DNA of 64,000 bases, from the NCBI GenBank assembly GCA_024698705.1, contig JAILQX010000018.1:1-64000 (forward strand), read 5' to 3'. Source of the DNA: Lachnospiraceae bacterium (lineage in GTDB: Bacteria; Bacillota; Clostridia; Lachnospirales; Lachnospiraceae). Below the pieces are notes generated by a model. It worked only from the letters and a program-made list of their open reading frames with translations. It had not been told where the DNA came from and did not search any database. Shown here in pieces: positions 19,628 to 29,462 of this stretch (its first letter is position 1; the number at the start of each line of letters is the position of its first letter). The position numbers were made by a program, and so were the translations under genes.

Positions 19628-20938
19628 TCATCTGCCGATACTGTAATACTCTACCTTCTCTTCTCTCATTTCCTCCGTTGAATACAGGTTTCTTCCGTCG
19701 TATACAAGCGGTATCTTCATCAATCGTTTGTAATCTGCCGGTCTGATGCTCTTTATCTCCGGCCACTCCGTAAATACAAAACATATATTGGCTTGATCCA
19801 GTGCCTCCTCGGGTGATGCTACATAGTTCATACGTCCCCTGCCTATCTCACCCTCCGGGAATTGCAGCTTGGCTCTGGGTACACCCGCCGGATCGAAAGC
19901 GTAGATATCTGCCCCCTGTTCCAGCAGCAGCTTTATATTGTCGCTTGACGGGGCTTCTCTCAAGTCATCCGTTCCTGCTTTGAACGTAAGTCCCAGTACC
20001 GCAACCTTGAGTCCGTCAAAGGTGATCATCCTGTCCTTCGCCTTCTCGTACAGTCTTGTCTTCTGTCTGGTATTGACATCTACACAGGCTTCAACTGTTT
20101 TGAGTTCATATCCGTTCTGTTTTGCCAGGAACTTAAGTGCCTTGGTATCCTTCGGAAAACAACTTCCACCAAAGCCTATACCTGCATTTAAGAATCTTTC
20201 CCCGATACGCTTATCATAACTCATGCCTTTGGCCACATCCTCGATGTCTGCTCCGACCAGCTCACACAGGTTGGCTATATCGTTCATGTATGAGATCTTC
20301 AATGCCAGGAAATCGTTGCATGCATACTTGATCATCTCAGCGCTTCTTCTTTTTACCGAAACTATCGGAAGATGGAAGGGCTCATATATTTCCATGAGCT
20401 TTGTTTCGGCTTCTTTCGACTCCGTTCCTATGATGATCCTTGCCGCATGCAGCGTATCATGTACTGCCGTACCCTGCGCAAGGAATTCCGGATTCGAAGC
20501 CACCTCTACCTTAACATCCTTATCAAGAAAATCCTTTATGAACTGCTCAACCTTGTCATTTGTCCCCACGGGAACAGTGGATTTGACGACCACAAGGCAA
20601 TCATGGACCACTGATTCCGCTATCTGTCTGCAGACTGTTGCTATGAAGCTTAAGTTAGCACTTCCGTCAGGCATCTCAGGCGTTCCGACACCTATAAATA
20701 TCGCGTCCGCTCCCGCATAGGCCGAAGCGTAATCGGTCGTATACTTAAGGCGTCCCGTGGCATTGTTCTTCTTCATCAGTTCCTCGAGACCTTCTTCGTA
20801 AATAGGTGAAACGCCGCTTTCCATGAGTTTGACTTTTTTCTCATCCACGTCTACACATGTGACCGTATGTCCGACTTCCGCAAAGCACACCCCCGCAACG
20901 AGGCCTACATAACCTGTACCTGCTACCGCTATATTCAT
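19628..20938 (-). CDS. ugd: UDP-glucose 6-dehydrogenase
   Basis: A 436-residue NAD-dependent enzyme producing UDP-glucuronate from UDP-glucose. The N-terminal Rossmann motif GTGYVGLVAGVCFAEVGH is followed by the central KYACNDFLALKISYMNDIA and the catalytic cysteine in GFGGSCFPKDTKALK. Length is standard. AAAGGAG precedes the start. It sits between a polyprenyl-type GT2 and the GT11 gene, indicating uronic acid (or a derived sugar) in the surface glycan. Confidence 0.96.
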   Translation of the reverse strand: MNIAVAGTGYVGLVAGVCFAEVGHTVTCVDVDEKKVKLMESGVSPIYEEGLEELMKKNNATGRLKYTTDYASAYAGADAIFIGVGTPEMPDGSANLSFIATVCRQIAESVVHDCLVVVKSTVPVGTNDKVEQFIKDFLDKDVKVEVASNPEFLAQGTAVHDTLHAARIIIGTESKEAETKLMEIYEPFHLPIVSVKRRSAEMIKYACNDFLALKISYMNDIANLCELVGADIEDVAKGMSYDKRIGERFLNAGIGFGGSCFPKDTKALKFLAKQNGYELKTVEACVDVNTRQKTRLYEKAKDRMITFDGLKVAVLGLTFKAGTDDLREAPSSDNIKLLLEQGADIYAFDPAGVPRAKLQFPEGEIGRGRMNYVASPEEALDQANICFVFTEWPEIKSIRPADYKRLMKIPLVYDGRNLYSTEEMREEKVEYYSIGR

Positions 20939-20974
20939 TGCTGTTCATATCTCCTTTGTACAAATATACGATGC

Positions 20975-21907
20975 TCAGTCCTTCGGTTTCCTTAAGGCGA
21001 GCTTGATAAGATCCATTTCATAATCCTTACGGTTCTTCTGAGCTATATTCTGAAGTATCATGCCCGAGAAGAAAGCCTGAACCGCAGCCAGTCCCACAAA
21101 ACCGCATACAATGAGGGTCGGGAACTTCGCAACCTCTCCGGTATGCAGAAAATCTATAAATACCGGAACGAAGAATCCGATCGCCACCGCCATCAAAAGA
21201 AAGGCGAGCAGGGCGAAAAACCTGAAAGGCTGGTATTCCCTGAAAAGCCTTACGATCGTCATTATGACCTTGAATCCGTCAGAATAAGTGTTGAGCTTGG
21301 ATTCGCTTCCCGCAGGTCTGTCCCTGTATTCAACTATTACATTTTCCACCTGCATATTGTTGCTGACCGCGTGTATCGTCATCTCGGTCTCTATCTCAAA
21401 GCCCTTTGACAATACCGGAAATGTCTTCACAAACTGATAGCTGAATGCACGATATCCGGTCATTATGTCCTTGATATCGCACTCAAACAACTGATTGATG
21501 CTCTTTCTCACAAGGCTGTTGCCGAAGTTATGGAACGGCCTTTTATTTTCCGTGAAATAAGTACTTGAGAGTCTGTCTCCGACAACCATGTCGGCATTGT
21601 GCTTAAGGACCTTGTCACTCATTTCCCTTGCAAATTCCATGGGGTAAGTGTCGTCACCGTCCACCATGATGTAGCACTCGGCATCTATCTCCCTGAACAT
21701 CCTGCGGATGACATTACCCTTGCCCTGCATATATTCATGTCTTATGACCGCACCTGCACGGCTTGCACATTCGACTGTTTTGTCGGTCGAATTATTGTCA
21801 TAGACGTAAATGACCGCCTCCGGCAATGCCGCCTTGGCATCGGTCACAACCTTTTCTATTGTCTTCTCCTCATTATAACAGGGGATCAATATCGCGATCT
21901 TATCCAT
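20975..21907 (-). CDS. GT2 glycosyltransferase, polyprenyl-phosphate sugar synthase type
   Basis: A 310-residue GT2 of the DPM/GtrB type. The N-terminal catalytic domain (IAILIPCYNEEKTIEKV, then VDGDDTYP at about residues 88-95) is followed by two transmembrane helices near residues 220-245 and 255-280. Such enzymes load a single sugar onto undecaprenyl phosphate for use outside the membrane. The ATG at 21907 has GAGGTAATC. It sits next to a large membrane protein (21950-23767) that could be the matching extracytoplasmic GT-C transferase. Confidence 0.85.
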   Translation of the reverse strand: MDKIAILIPCYNEEKTIEKVVTDAKAALPEAVIYVYDNNSTDKTVECASRAGAVIRHEYMQGKGNVIRRMFREIDAECYIMVDGDDTYPMEFAREMSDKVLKHNADMVVGDRLSSTYFTENKRPFHNFGNSLVRKSINQLFECDIKDIMTGYRAFSYQFVKTFPVLSKGFEIETEMTIHAVSNNMQVENVIVEYRDRPAGSESKLNTYSDGFKVIMTIVRLFREYQPFRFFALLAFLLMAVAIGFFVPVFIDFLHTGEVAKFPTLIVCGFVGLAAVQAFFSGMILQNIAQKNRKDYEMDLIKLALRKPKD

Positions 21908-21949
21908 GATTACCTCATTCAAAAGAATTTGTCCGTTACACGGACATCT

Positions 21950-23767
21950 TTATTGTAACATTCTATACCTGAAATGGCAAAGCAGTATGGGCCACATAAA
22001 GAACACCGGACACATATATCTGAACAGGCAGTACGCCGGTGTCGCTATCATCACCGAAAGCCAAAGTGCAATGAGCGGGATCAGCATTACGCACATAAGC
22101 ATTCTTTTTCTTCTGATAAACAGGATTCCCGTAAGAAATACCGCAAGTATCTCGATCCCCATCTGACTGAGCATACACAGGATGGGAAGTTTTCTTGCTA
22201 TCAATACGAGTTCGGAAAGCACACTCTTAAGCGAATGCCCCGTGATATTTTTCACAACATCAATACCGGTCATCCCCAGGTCGTTGGGCTGAACGCCCTC
22301 CGTGGCAACGGTATTGGTCATGCCGTAGTACCAATAGCCGGATGTCTGCATCAGATAAACTTCCACGTAACGTGAAAAGTTGTGCGGCAACATATGTGCC
22401 CACACCTTTATGAACTTTCCGGGATCTTCATCCACCACCGTTGCATCAAAGTTCTCAGAGAATTTGTAGGAATCGGTGTAGCCCGGTTCATATTCGGCCT
22501 TAACAGCCTCACAAGGCATTATACTCTCAAGATATTCCCTGTCCTCTTCATCGATCACTCCGTCATTTTGGATCGTGTAAGCTATCTGCGAAAGCGGTAT
22601 GGATGCCGCCTCGACAAATGACTGTTTTTCTATTTCCACCGCATCCCACATCGGTCCTTTGTAGAGCGCGTTTAGTGTAAAACAAAGTCCGAACACCAGG
22701 AGCAATCCCTTCCAATACCTTCTGAAAGTCAGGATCATGACGATTGCAAGGACAGCTATTATCATGGTTCCGTTATTTCTTGTAAGGATAGTCATGAGCG
22801 ACAGCAAAAAAAGCACAGTAAAATGCAGACGGCTGTCTTTTGCCGGGACCTGCCCGCCGCCGTACAATGATACGAAGTCGGCCAGAAACAGGGTAAGGAG
22901 TACGACTACCTGTGCAAATAAAACGTCCTTGGTCACATATATGGAATACATCGCTACAATGGGGTGAAGTGCAAAGAAACATAAGGACAACAAAAGCGCT
23001 GCCCTGCCGACGCCCTTTCTTTCCAGCCATGAAATGACCGCGGAAAGCGTAAGGGCAAGCGTTACCATCTGGACAAATGCCATCATTGCAAATGCTGCCG
23101 TCAGGCTGTTGCCAAAGCATACCCTTGCGATACTTATGAATATGTTCAGTATAAATGTGAAAAATACCGGATGATGATTTGTGAGCGGAATGATACCAAG
23201 GCACATCCGTGCGCACTCGAAGTCATCACTGCCGATCCCTCCGGGAAAATATGTCAGATAATAAGGCAGCCAGCATATGAGCATGACAAGCACACGTAGA
23301 AAATATCTCTTTACCCGTCCGCTCTTTTTGCATTCTTTTTCGTCTGTGACGGCATGCGAAGCTTTAACGCCTGTGACTGCCGTCTTTTCCCAAGCGTCTG
23401 ATTGAAAAAAAAGTAACTGTATGACCGAAGTGAAAAACGGGATCAAAAAGAATATATAGACTATGTCAGCAAGTCCGACCGCCTCAAATACCTTTTCGTC
23501 CATGTCGATATGACTTCCCACGACTGCAGCAACAGCCATTATGATACCGATCGGTAGGGAAAACCTGAGATCCTTCTTCGAAGATACCCCGGTTTCGATA
23601 AGCCTGCCGACCTTGATGTAAACTATCAGGCAAAGTGCAAATACGCACGGGATCATAAGCTCGATCCCGGTTATCCCGTACCGGCTTATCATTGCCATTG
23701 CAAGGCTTGCCGCAAATGCAAGAAATATCTGCAGAACATATGTGATGATCTTTCTCTTATCTTTCAT
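21950..23767 (-). CDS. DUF6020-like multi-spanning membrane protein (GT-C-like)
   Basis: A 605-residue protein with about 12-13 hydrophobic segments and an extracellular C-terminal region (about 400-500) rich in Asp, Glu and Tyr. The sequence ICWLPYYLTYFPGGIGSDD before a transmembrane helix, with NHHPVFFTF a little later, matches the DUF6020 family known from Lachnospiraceae glycan loci. The paired acidic residues after a transmembrane helix recall GT-C glycosyltransferases. The ATG at 23767 is used; longer frames to 23836 lack support. Next to a GT2 of lipid-linked-sugar type. Confidence 0.72.
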   Translation of the reverse strand: MKDKRKIITYVLQIFLAFAASLAMAMISRYGITGIELMIPCVFALCLIVYIKVGRLIETGVSSKKDLRFSLPIGIIMAVAAVVGSHIDMDEKVFEAVGLADIVYIFFLIPFFTSVIQLLFFQSDAWEKTAVTGVKASHAVTDEKECKKSGRVKRYFLRVLVMLICWLPYYLTYFPGGIGSDDFECARMCLGIIPLTNHHPVFFTFILNIFISIARVCFGNSLTAAFAMMAFVQMVTLALTLSAVISWLERKGVGRAALLLSLCFFALHPIVAMYSIYVTKDVLFAQVVVLLTLFLADFVSLYGGGQVPAKDSRLHFTVLFLLSLMTILTRNNGTMIIAVLAIVMILTFRRYWKGLLLVFGLCFTLNALYKGPMWDAVEIEKQSFVEAASIPLSQIAYTIQNDGVIDEEDREYLESIMPCEAVKAEYEPGYTDSYKFSENFDATVVDEDPGKFIKVWAHMLPHNFSRYVEVYLMQTSGYWYYGMTNTVATEGVQPNDLGMTGIDVVKNITGHSLKSVLSELVLIARKLPILCMLSQMGIEILAVFLTGILFIRRKRMLMCVMLIPLIALWLSVMIATPAYCLFRYMCPVFFMWPILLCHFRYRMLQ

Positions 23768-23847
23768 GTTATTACCTTTCAAGAGCCTGTCAGGAAACAC
23801 TGTCTCCGGCACGGCTTTAATACCATCCGCCGGCACACTCTTACAAG

Positions 23848-24849
23848 TTAATCAATAAATTTATTTTCCGATAGTGAATAATGTCCGCCTTTAAGGAATT
23901 TGTGCTTGATGATCCACCATCCGGGAACCCATATCCTCTGTTTCATCGCAGGTGATGCCGAACCGATCATCCAACAGTTTTTGCTGCAATGCTTAACCTG
24001 CTCTCTTACCTTTGCAGCCTGTTCACCGTTCCATATCTCATCCCATGTCATTTCATGAAGATTACCCATTGTCATCTTCTCCGTACTTCCGTTGCATGGA
24101 AGGACGTTTCCGAACGGGTCGAGGAAAAATCCGTTTGTTCCCATTTCACACGGAAGCAGCCTCGGCTGGTCGTAAATATAATTGATCAATCCGTGGTTAA
24201 AATAGCCTCTGGCCCATTTCTTCGGAGAATTCGACTGAAGCAGGCGATTGATTAGCTTTTCAAATTCCTCGGCAACCATACGCTTGTTGTCTATCTTATT
24301 GTCCGTCTTTCTGAAATAAAACGAATTGTGCAGCGTTGCCGTCGCAAATTCCATTCCGAGCTCATTTGCCATTTCATATAGCGGGACCAGATCGTGACAG
24401 TTCATATCCTGAACCGTCATTCCGAAACCGACATCCTTGTGACCCATGTCGACAAGCTTCTTAAGCGTGCAATAGCCTCGGTTGAAACCATCGGGAATAC
24501 CTCTTATGGCATTGTTGGTCTCTTCAAGTCCTTCAATACTGATCCTTATCCCTATCTCCGGAAATCTCTCGCACAGTTCTATTATCCTGTCGGTAAAATA
24601 ACCGTTCGTGCTGATAACGATCCTGGGTGTCTTTTTATAAAGCAGCTCGACTATATCGCCGATGTCCTTTCTTATGAACGGCTCACCGCCCGTTATATTG
24701 GTGAATGCCATATCCGGAAGTTTTTTAAGGGTTTCAAGATCTATCTCATCCTCCGGTCTGCTCGGATCCTTAAAACAGTTGCACATATTGCATCTGGCAT
24801 TGCATCTGTATGTGATTATGATAGAGCCGTGTAGATTATTCTTGGCCAT
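23848..24849 (-). CDS. Radical SAM/SPASM domain protein
   Basis: A 333-residue radical SAM enzyme. The iron-sulphur motif CNARCNMC (about residues 16-23) is followed by NITGGEPFIRKD, the SAM-binding GGE box. The C-terminal part has SPASM-type cysteines, including CEMGTNGFFLDPFGNVLPC and CSKNCW. It is soluble. In polysaccharide loci such proteins are often of unknown substrate; sugar oxidation, epimerisation or lipid-linked modification are possible (inference). AAAGGAG precedes the start; 63 bases separate it from the downstream-transcribed gene at 24912. Confidence 0.88.
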   Translation of the reverse strand: MAKNNLHGSIIITYRCNARCNMCNCFKDPSRPEDEIDLETLKKLPDMAFTNITGGEPFIRKDIGDIVELLYKKTPRIVISTNGYFTDRIIELCERFPEIGIRISIEGLEETNNAIRGIPDGFNRGYCTLKKLVDMGHKDVGFGMTVQDMNCHDLVPLYEMANELGMEFATATLHNSFYFRKTDNKIDNKRMVAEEFEKLINRLLQSNSPKKWARGYFNHGLINYIYDQPRLLPCEMGTNGFFLDPFGNVLPCNGSTEKMTMGNLHEMTWDEIWNGEQAAKVREQVKHCSKNCWMIGSASPAMKQRIWVPGWWIIKHKFLKGGHYSLSENKFID

Positions 24850-24912
24850 TACGATCTCCTTTAAACTCTGTTATATGCAGAATATATTCTGTGAATGACC
24901 CTGCATGCAATA

Positions 24913-26085
24913 TTATTTGTATACAAATTCTCTCTGTACCCAGAAGCTTAGCACAAAGAGGACAACATCAACCGGTATCTTTATCAGAAGCTCGGTAACC
25001 GGCAACAGTGAATAAAGCTTATCGACCGCAAAGCCGCTCACAAGCATTATTATCACTGCCAAAGCCGCATATTTGCCCACAGCCTCCGGTACGTTCTTTT
25101 CAGACTTAAAAACAGCCTTGTAGTTAATGCTGAAATTATATGTTGCGGAAATGATCCTTGCACCTATGGTCGCCAGCACTATGTATCCCACGAAAAATCC
25201 GGCTCCGATGGGAACCGAAAATCCAAAAAAGGACATGCTTTTGAAGAGGTGACACAAAAGTGCAAATCCGACAAGATCCACAACACTTGACGAAAGCGAG
25301 CTCAGTATAAACTTGAAAAACATCGCGTATATCCTGATCGAATCCGTAAGCGGGTTAAAATGACTGCCTCTGTTATCATCGATGTATATGGTCTCTATCG
25401 GAATCTCAACAATGCCTATGCCTTTCTCACCCGCCGCGATCAGCATATTTGTCTCAAATTCATATCTCTCACCTTTTTCATGCAGGAGATAACGCATATA
25501 ATCTGCGGGAATTGCCCTGAGACCGGTCTGCGTATCGGAAACGGACAATCCGGTAAGAAACCGCATAACCCGGCTCGTACTCTTATTGCCGAAACTCGAC
25601 CTCATCGGGACGTCCCCTCCCGAAAAATCCCTGCACCCCATGATAAGCTTGTCGGGATCCTTCGCAAGTGCATCCATACATGCCTTCATATCCTTTACGC
25701 TGTGCTGTCCGTCCGAGTCTATCGTAACGCATCCAAGCATACCCGGATATTTCTCAAGTGCTGCCTCAAATGCGGTCTTAAGTGCTCTGCCTTTGCCCTT
25801 GTTTACTTCATGCGTCAGCAAAGTGAGTTCCATGTATCCGTCACTTGCATCGTCCGCATTATCCAAAGCCGCATCATTTGTCTTATCGTCCAAAGCCGTT
25901 TCATTTGCCTTGCCCGCTTTATATACTTCGGCAAGTTTCTCAAATATCGGTGCATATCCTTCGCCCGACCCGTCATCCACGACTATCACGGGACCTGCGT
26001 CATTGGCTGCAAGAACCTTTATCAGCTCGGTAAGTTTTTCATCCGGCTCATAGGCCGGTATTATTATCGGTATCAAATCAGTCAT
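24913..26085 (-). CDS. GT2 glycosyltransferase fused to GtrA-like flippase domain
   Basis: A 390-residue fusion. The N-terminal GT2 domain (LIPIIIPAYEPDEKLTELI, then VTIDSDGQHSVKD at about 128-140) resembles polyprenyl-phosphate hexose synthases. The C-terminal region (about 265-390) has four hydrophobic helices with the GtrA signature, including a FVVY-type arginine/phenylalanine motif near the end. The combination makes and flips a lipid-linked sugar. A 28-residue Ala/Asp-rich insert (about 75-100) contains a 9-residue tandem repeat. Either ATG (26085 or 26106) is possible; neither has a strong ribosome binding site. Confidence 0.85.
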   Translation of the reverse strand: MTDLIPIIIPAYEPDEKLTELIKVLAANDAGPVIVVDDGSGEGYAPIFEKLAEVYKAGKANETALDDKTNDAALDNADDASDGYMELTLLTHEVNKGKGRALKTAFEAALEKYPGMLGCVTIDSDGQHSVKDMKACMDALAKDPDKLIMGCRDFSGGDVPMRSSFGNKSTSRVMRFLTGLSVSDTQTGLRAIPADYMRYLLHEKGERYEFETNMLIAAGEKGIGIVEIPIETIYIDDNRGSHFNPLTDSIRIYAMFFKFILSSLSSSVVDLVGFALLCHLFKSMSFFGFSVPIGAGFFVGYIVLATIGARIISATYNFSINYKAVFKSEKNVPEAVGKYAALAVIIMLVSGFAVDKLYSLLPVTELLIKIPVDVVLFVLSFWVQREFVYK

Positions 26086-26086
26086 A

Positions 26087-28198
26087 TTATTTATCTGCTG
26101 TCTCATAATAAAGTTCCAGACGTCCGTCCGGCTTTATCCTGTACAGCCTGCCAAATTCAAATTCATCATCACAGAGGTCTTTTAGAGTCTCCAATGTTCC
26201 GTCCACAGGTTCTGCATATACGAAAAGAGCATGGCTCGATGTGAGTATCCGGCTCATCTCATCTGCTCCTGTATCTGCCGAGATCTTGTTATAAACCACT
26301 GCTATCGGTGCTGCCTCATAGTTGATGTAGGCATTATGGACCCACCTGAGATCATTCGCATCTTTGAGGTATAAAACCCTCTTTGCTACCAGTTCTTCAT
26401 ATTGCAGCGCATCTATAAAATCCCGTTCCTTCGTATCGATCATCGTCTTCCTGTCGGCAACTGCCTTCGATACATCTTCACGATACCCCGTTAATCCATT
26501 ATACATGCCAACCCAGTCACATGTCACGAGTATAAAGACCGCATACAATATATACACGAATCTCAGGCTTTTGAGCGTCCCTGTCTGCATCTGTCCTCTG
26601 ACAACCTTGTCGGTAACCGGCCTGCCACCGTCAAACCGCTCCACCGAATTCAGACCTATACCCATGATAAGCAGCATCGTACCGAGAACGAACGGCGAAC
26701 CGTATCGCGATATCGAGATGGCCATTACCTGCCCCGTCGAATATTGTGTCTCTGCCGCAAATATGGTCAGATGTCCGATATATATGATACCATAAGCCAC
26801 AAGTGCCGTGAAAACGATAAAAAATAACAACTGTCTCTTCACGCCCTTCGTTATGACTTCTTTTTTGCCCATGAATATCACAGCCGCGATAAATATCACT
26901 ATCATGGCAAGGACCGGAAGATCCAAGAGCCATGTCTTGTCGGTATGCATGGGATACAATGCAAATCCCTCAAGAAATGCAAGTGACTTTTCCTTTGCAA
27001 AATAAGCCAGCTGTAAATTTTTTGCCTTTACCATCTGTACCCCGTCATTGGTAAGGCTCGCAACCCTGCGGTTTATCAGGCAGAATACCATCCAGCTGCC
27101 TATCGATATCACCCATGAGAGCATTGCAAACAATGCATGATAAATATCCGTCTCATAGACCGATGCGGTATCAAAACGTTCACCGCGTTTTCTTGTCCTG
27201 TAGACTATAAGCATGAAGATTCCCGCAAACAAAGCCCACTCCATACCAACGGATTTACACAGTACAAGCACACTTCCGTACAATCCTATCCGTATATAAT
27301 AAAATGTCCTGTGCGCCATATCCTTGTCCCACACGCCCCACAAGAGCATGCCGTACACAAGTCCCATGGTCACATCGACACATGTACCTTCAAAGCAGAC
27401 TATATTTGCAATTGTGGGAAACAGGACCAGACACAGGCACGCGATCATATTAAATACTGTCTCTAGTGCGATCCTCTGCCAGCTCATCTGTTCTCCTACA
27501 GCTTTGGCAAGAGCATTACTGTCCTGGATCTTAACCTTATATTTGCTGATCAGTCGTCTGTCATCAACGTGATATTTGGCATTTTTCGCCACCTTTACTC
27601 CGACCTTGCCATCATCAAATCTTTCCGCAAACCTGCTTGCAAACAACTCATCAAGCCTCCCCATAAGAGGAAGGATCAATATGAAGTTCAGGCACATATA
27701 CCCGGCAAAACCCAGTCCCTCTTTGAACTTATGAGGGCTCATATGCAGGAAGAACCATTTGAACAGCTGGACCGCAGGCGGATAATCACCGAAATCCGGT
27801 GCTACGTTGCCGTATTTGCCCGCAAAGCCTCCCAGTGCCCACAGCGCCTTGGCATCCGTTGCCCAATAGTTTATATCATCCCACCAAACAGCCACTCTGT
27901 CCCTCTGACTCCACGTAAGGAGCAAAAGGGTAATGACGATACAGAGATTCTGGATCGTTAATGCATTCTTCGCTGTCGATCTGAGCTGTCCGTCACGCCA
28001 CAACGAAAACAAGCATCCCAGCAGAACCGGCATGCTTATATAATCTATCCATGGCAATATCTTAAAAAATGCCAGAATATATAATACCAATATGAAACCC
28101 ATGCAGACAGGTCCCAACGTGTCCGCCAGTTTCTTTTCCTGCCTGAATGCAATTGTCTGTGCCACTGCAAATATGGCGGCAATTGTTATTAAAAACAT
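26087..28198 (-). CDS. Large multi-spanning membrane protein, GT-C-like
   Basis: A 703-residue protein with about 14 transmembrane helices, an acidic pair in VAVWWDDINYWATDAKALWALGG (about residues 103-125) after a helix, and a C-terminal soluble region (about 590-703). This is the layout of GT-C glycosyltransferases that use lipid-linked sugars outside the cell. It lies 1-2 bases from the GT2-GtrA fusion, so the two are probably translationally coupled and form one extracytoplasmic glycosylation module (inference). No characterised relative is recognised. Confidence 0.72.
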   Translation of the reverse strand: MFLITIAAIFAVAQTIAFRQEKKLADTLGPVCMGFILVLYILAFFKILPWIDYISMPVLLGCLFSLWRDGQLRSTAKNALTIQNLCIVITLLLLTWSQRDRVAVWWDDINYWATDAKALWALGGFAGKYGNVAPDFGDYPPAVQLFKWFFLHMSPHKFKEGLGFAGYMCLNFILILPLMGRLDELFASRFAERFDDGKVGVKVAKNAKYHVDDRRLISKYKVKIQDSNALAKAVGEQMSWQRIALETVFNMIACLCLVLFPTIANIVCFEGTCVDVTMGLVYGMLLWGVWDKDMAHRTFYYIRIGLYGSVLVLCKSVGMEWALFAGIFMLIVYRTRKRGERFDTASVYETDIYHALFAMLSWVISIGSWMVFCLINRRVASLTNDGVQMVKAKNLQLAYFAKEKSLAFLEGFALYPMHTDKTWLLDLPVLAMIVIFIAAVIFMGKKEVITKGVKRQLLFFIVFTALVAYGIIYIGHLTIFAAETQYSTGQVMAISISRYGSPFVLGTMLLIMGIGLNSVERFDGGRPVTDKVVRGQMQTGTLKSLRFVYILYAVFILVTCDWVGMYNGLTGYREDVSKAVADRKTMIDTKERDFIDALQYEELVAKRVLYLKDANDLRWVHNAYINYEAAPIAVVYNKISADTGADEMSRILTSSHALFVYAEPVDGTLETLKDLCDDEFEFGRLYRIKPDGRLELYYETADK

Positions 28199-28259
28199 AC
28201 TCCGTCCCCATCCGGATATCCTATCCGAAATGTTCTATCCCTTATGTTTTACAGGAGTT

Positions 28260-28308
28260 ACCTGATGTATTCCACATTTAATTGTCCCGGGATCACCTGA
28301 TGTATTCC
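28260..28308 (-). repeat. Duplicated rfbG 3' end (14-bp direct repeat)
   Basis: The 14-base sequence ACCTGATGTATTCC occurs at 28260-28273 and 28295-28308 (plus strand), 35 bases apart. The right copy codes for the last residues of rfbG (EYIR) and its stop TGA; the left copy repeats EYIR and ends TAA. It looks like a short duplication of the gene end, in the gap ahead of the next gene. Confidence 0.7.
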
Positions 28309-29375
28309 GTAATCTGTCTGTTCATACAGTCTTTGAGAGCAGCCTCGTCACCGCCATTCTTGCGGATCAGTTCAAATTCTATGATCTTTTCTATGGTTTC
28401 AGCCACGTTCCACCTAGGCTCCCAGTTAAATGTCTTCTTAAGCTTTGTACAATCCAGTTTAAGGAAGTTTGCCTCATGTGGTCCGCCATCCGACATGTCG
28501 ACTCTCTCCAGTTTAACTGCCGTTGTCGCACTGTTCCATGCCTTCACAAAGGTATCCACAAGTTCTCCGGTCGTAACACAGTTATTGTCATTCGGCCCGA
28601 TATTATAATTTGAAGCATATGAAAAATCTTCATATTGTTTCATTGCTACCATCAGATAAGCAAATAACGGCTCCAGGACATGCTGGTAGGGTCTTGTGGA
28701 ATTGGGATTACGTACGATTATGGGCTTTCCCGCAAATCCTGCGCGTATGCAATCGGGAATTATACGATCAAGAGCAAAGTCCCCTCCGCCTATGACATTG
28801 CCGGCGCGACATGTGGACACAGGAATATGTCTTTCCTTCAGAAAAGAATTAACATAGCTGTGTGTGACAAGCTCGGAGCAAGACTTTGAATTGGAATAGG
28901 GATCATATCCGTCCAGGAAATCCTCTTCCACATATCCTTTGTCCCATTCATTGTTTTTGTATACCTTATCCGTCGTGACATTCACAAATGACTTAACGCA
29001 GTCAGTGAGTCTTACACATTCGAGGATATTTACCGTTCCCATGACATTCGTCTCATATGTCATGACAGGGTCTTTGTATGACAATCTGACAAGAGGCTGA
29101 GCCGCCATATGTATAACGATCTCCGGCTTCTCTTTCTTAAATATCTCAAGGAGATTTTCTCCGTCACGGATATCACCGATGTATGATCTTATAAGTTTAT
29201 CCGTACCGGTAATATCAAAAAGGCTGGGATATGTCGGAGGCTCAAGAGCATATCCGGCCACATTGGCTCCCATTCCGGCAAGAATATGGCACAGCCATGT
29301 GCCCTTAAATCCGGTATGTCCGGTTATCAACACTTTCTTACCTTTATAAAAATCCTTCATGCTGTCAAAACGCAT
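28293..29375 (-). CDS. rfbG: CDP-glucose 4,6-dehydratase
   Basis: A 360-residue short-chain dehydrogenase/reductase of the RfbG/DdhB type. It has the nucleotide-binding GHTGFKG (about residues 18-24), YSNSK (YxxxK active-site pair), and RAGNVIGGGDFALDRIIPD, a signature of CDP-glucose dehydratases. It makes CDP-4-keto-6-deoxyglucose, the precursor of 3,6-dideoxyhexoses. The ATG at 29375 has GAGGAG. The partner rfbH lies at 35931-37268 in another transcription unit, and no CTP:glucose-1-P cytidylyltransferase (rfbF) is in the window. Confidence 0.9.
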   Translation of the reverse strand: MRFDSMKDFYKGKKVLITGHTGFKGTWLCHILAGMGANVAGYALEPPTYPSLFDITGTDKLIRSYIGDIRDGENLLEIFKKEKPEIVIHMAAQPLVRLSYKDPVMTYETNVMGTVNILECVRLTDCVKSFVNVTTDKVYKNNEWDKGYVEEDFLDGYDPYSNSKSCSELVTHSYVNSFLKERHIPVSTCRAGNVIGGGDFALDRIIPDCIRAGFAGKPIIVRNPNSTRPYQHVLEPLFAYLMVAMKQYEDFSYASNYNIGPNDNNCVTTGELVDTFVKAWNSATTAVKLERVDMSDGGPHEANFLKLDCTKLKKTFNWEPRWNVAETIEKIIEFELIRKNGGDEAALKDCMNRQITEYIR

Positions 29376-29462
29376 AATTGTTCTCCTCATTTTTTGTGGT
29401 ATGGCAAATCATATTTTTGGCCACAACGCGGTATATCACGTTTTACAATGCGAAATGGCATA

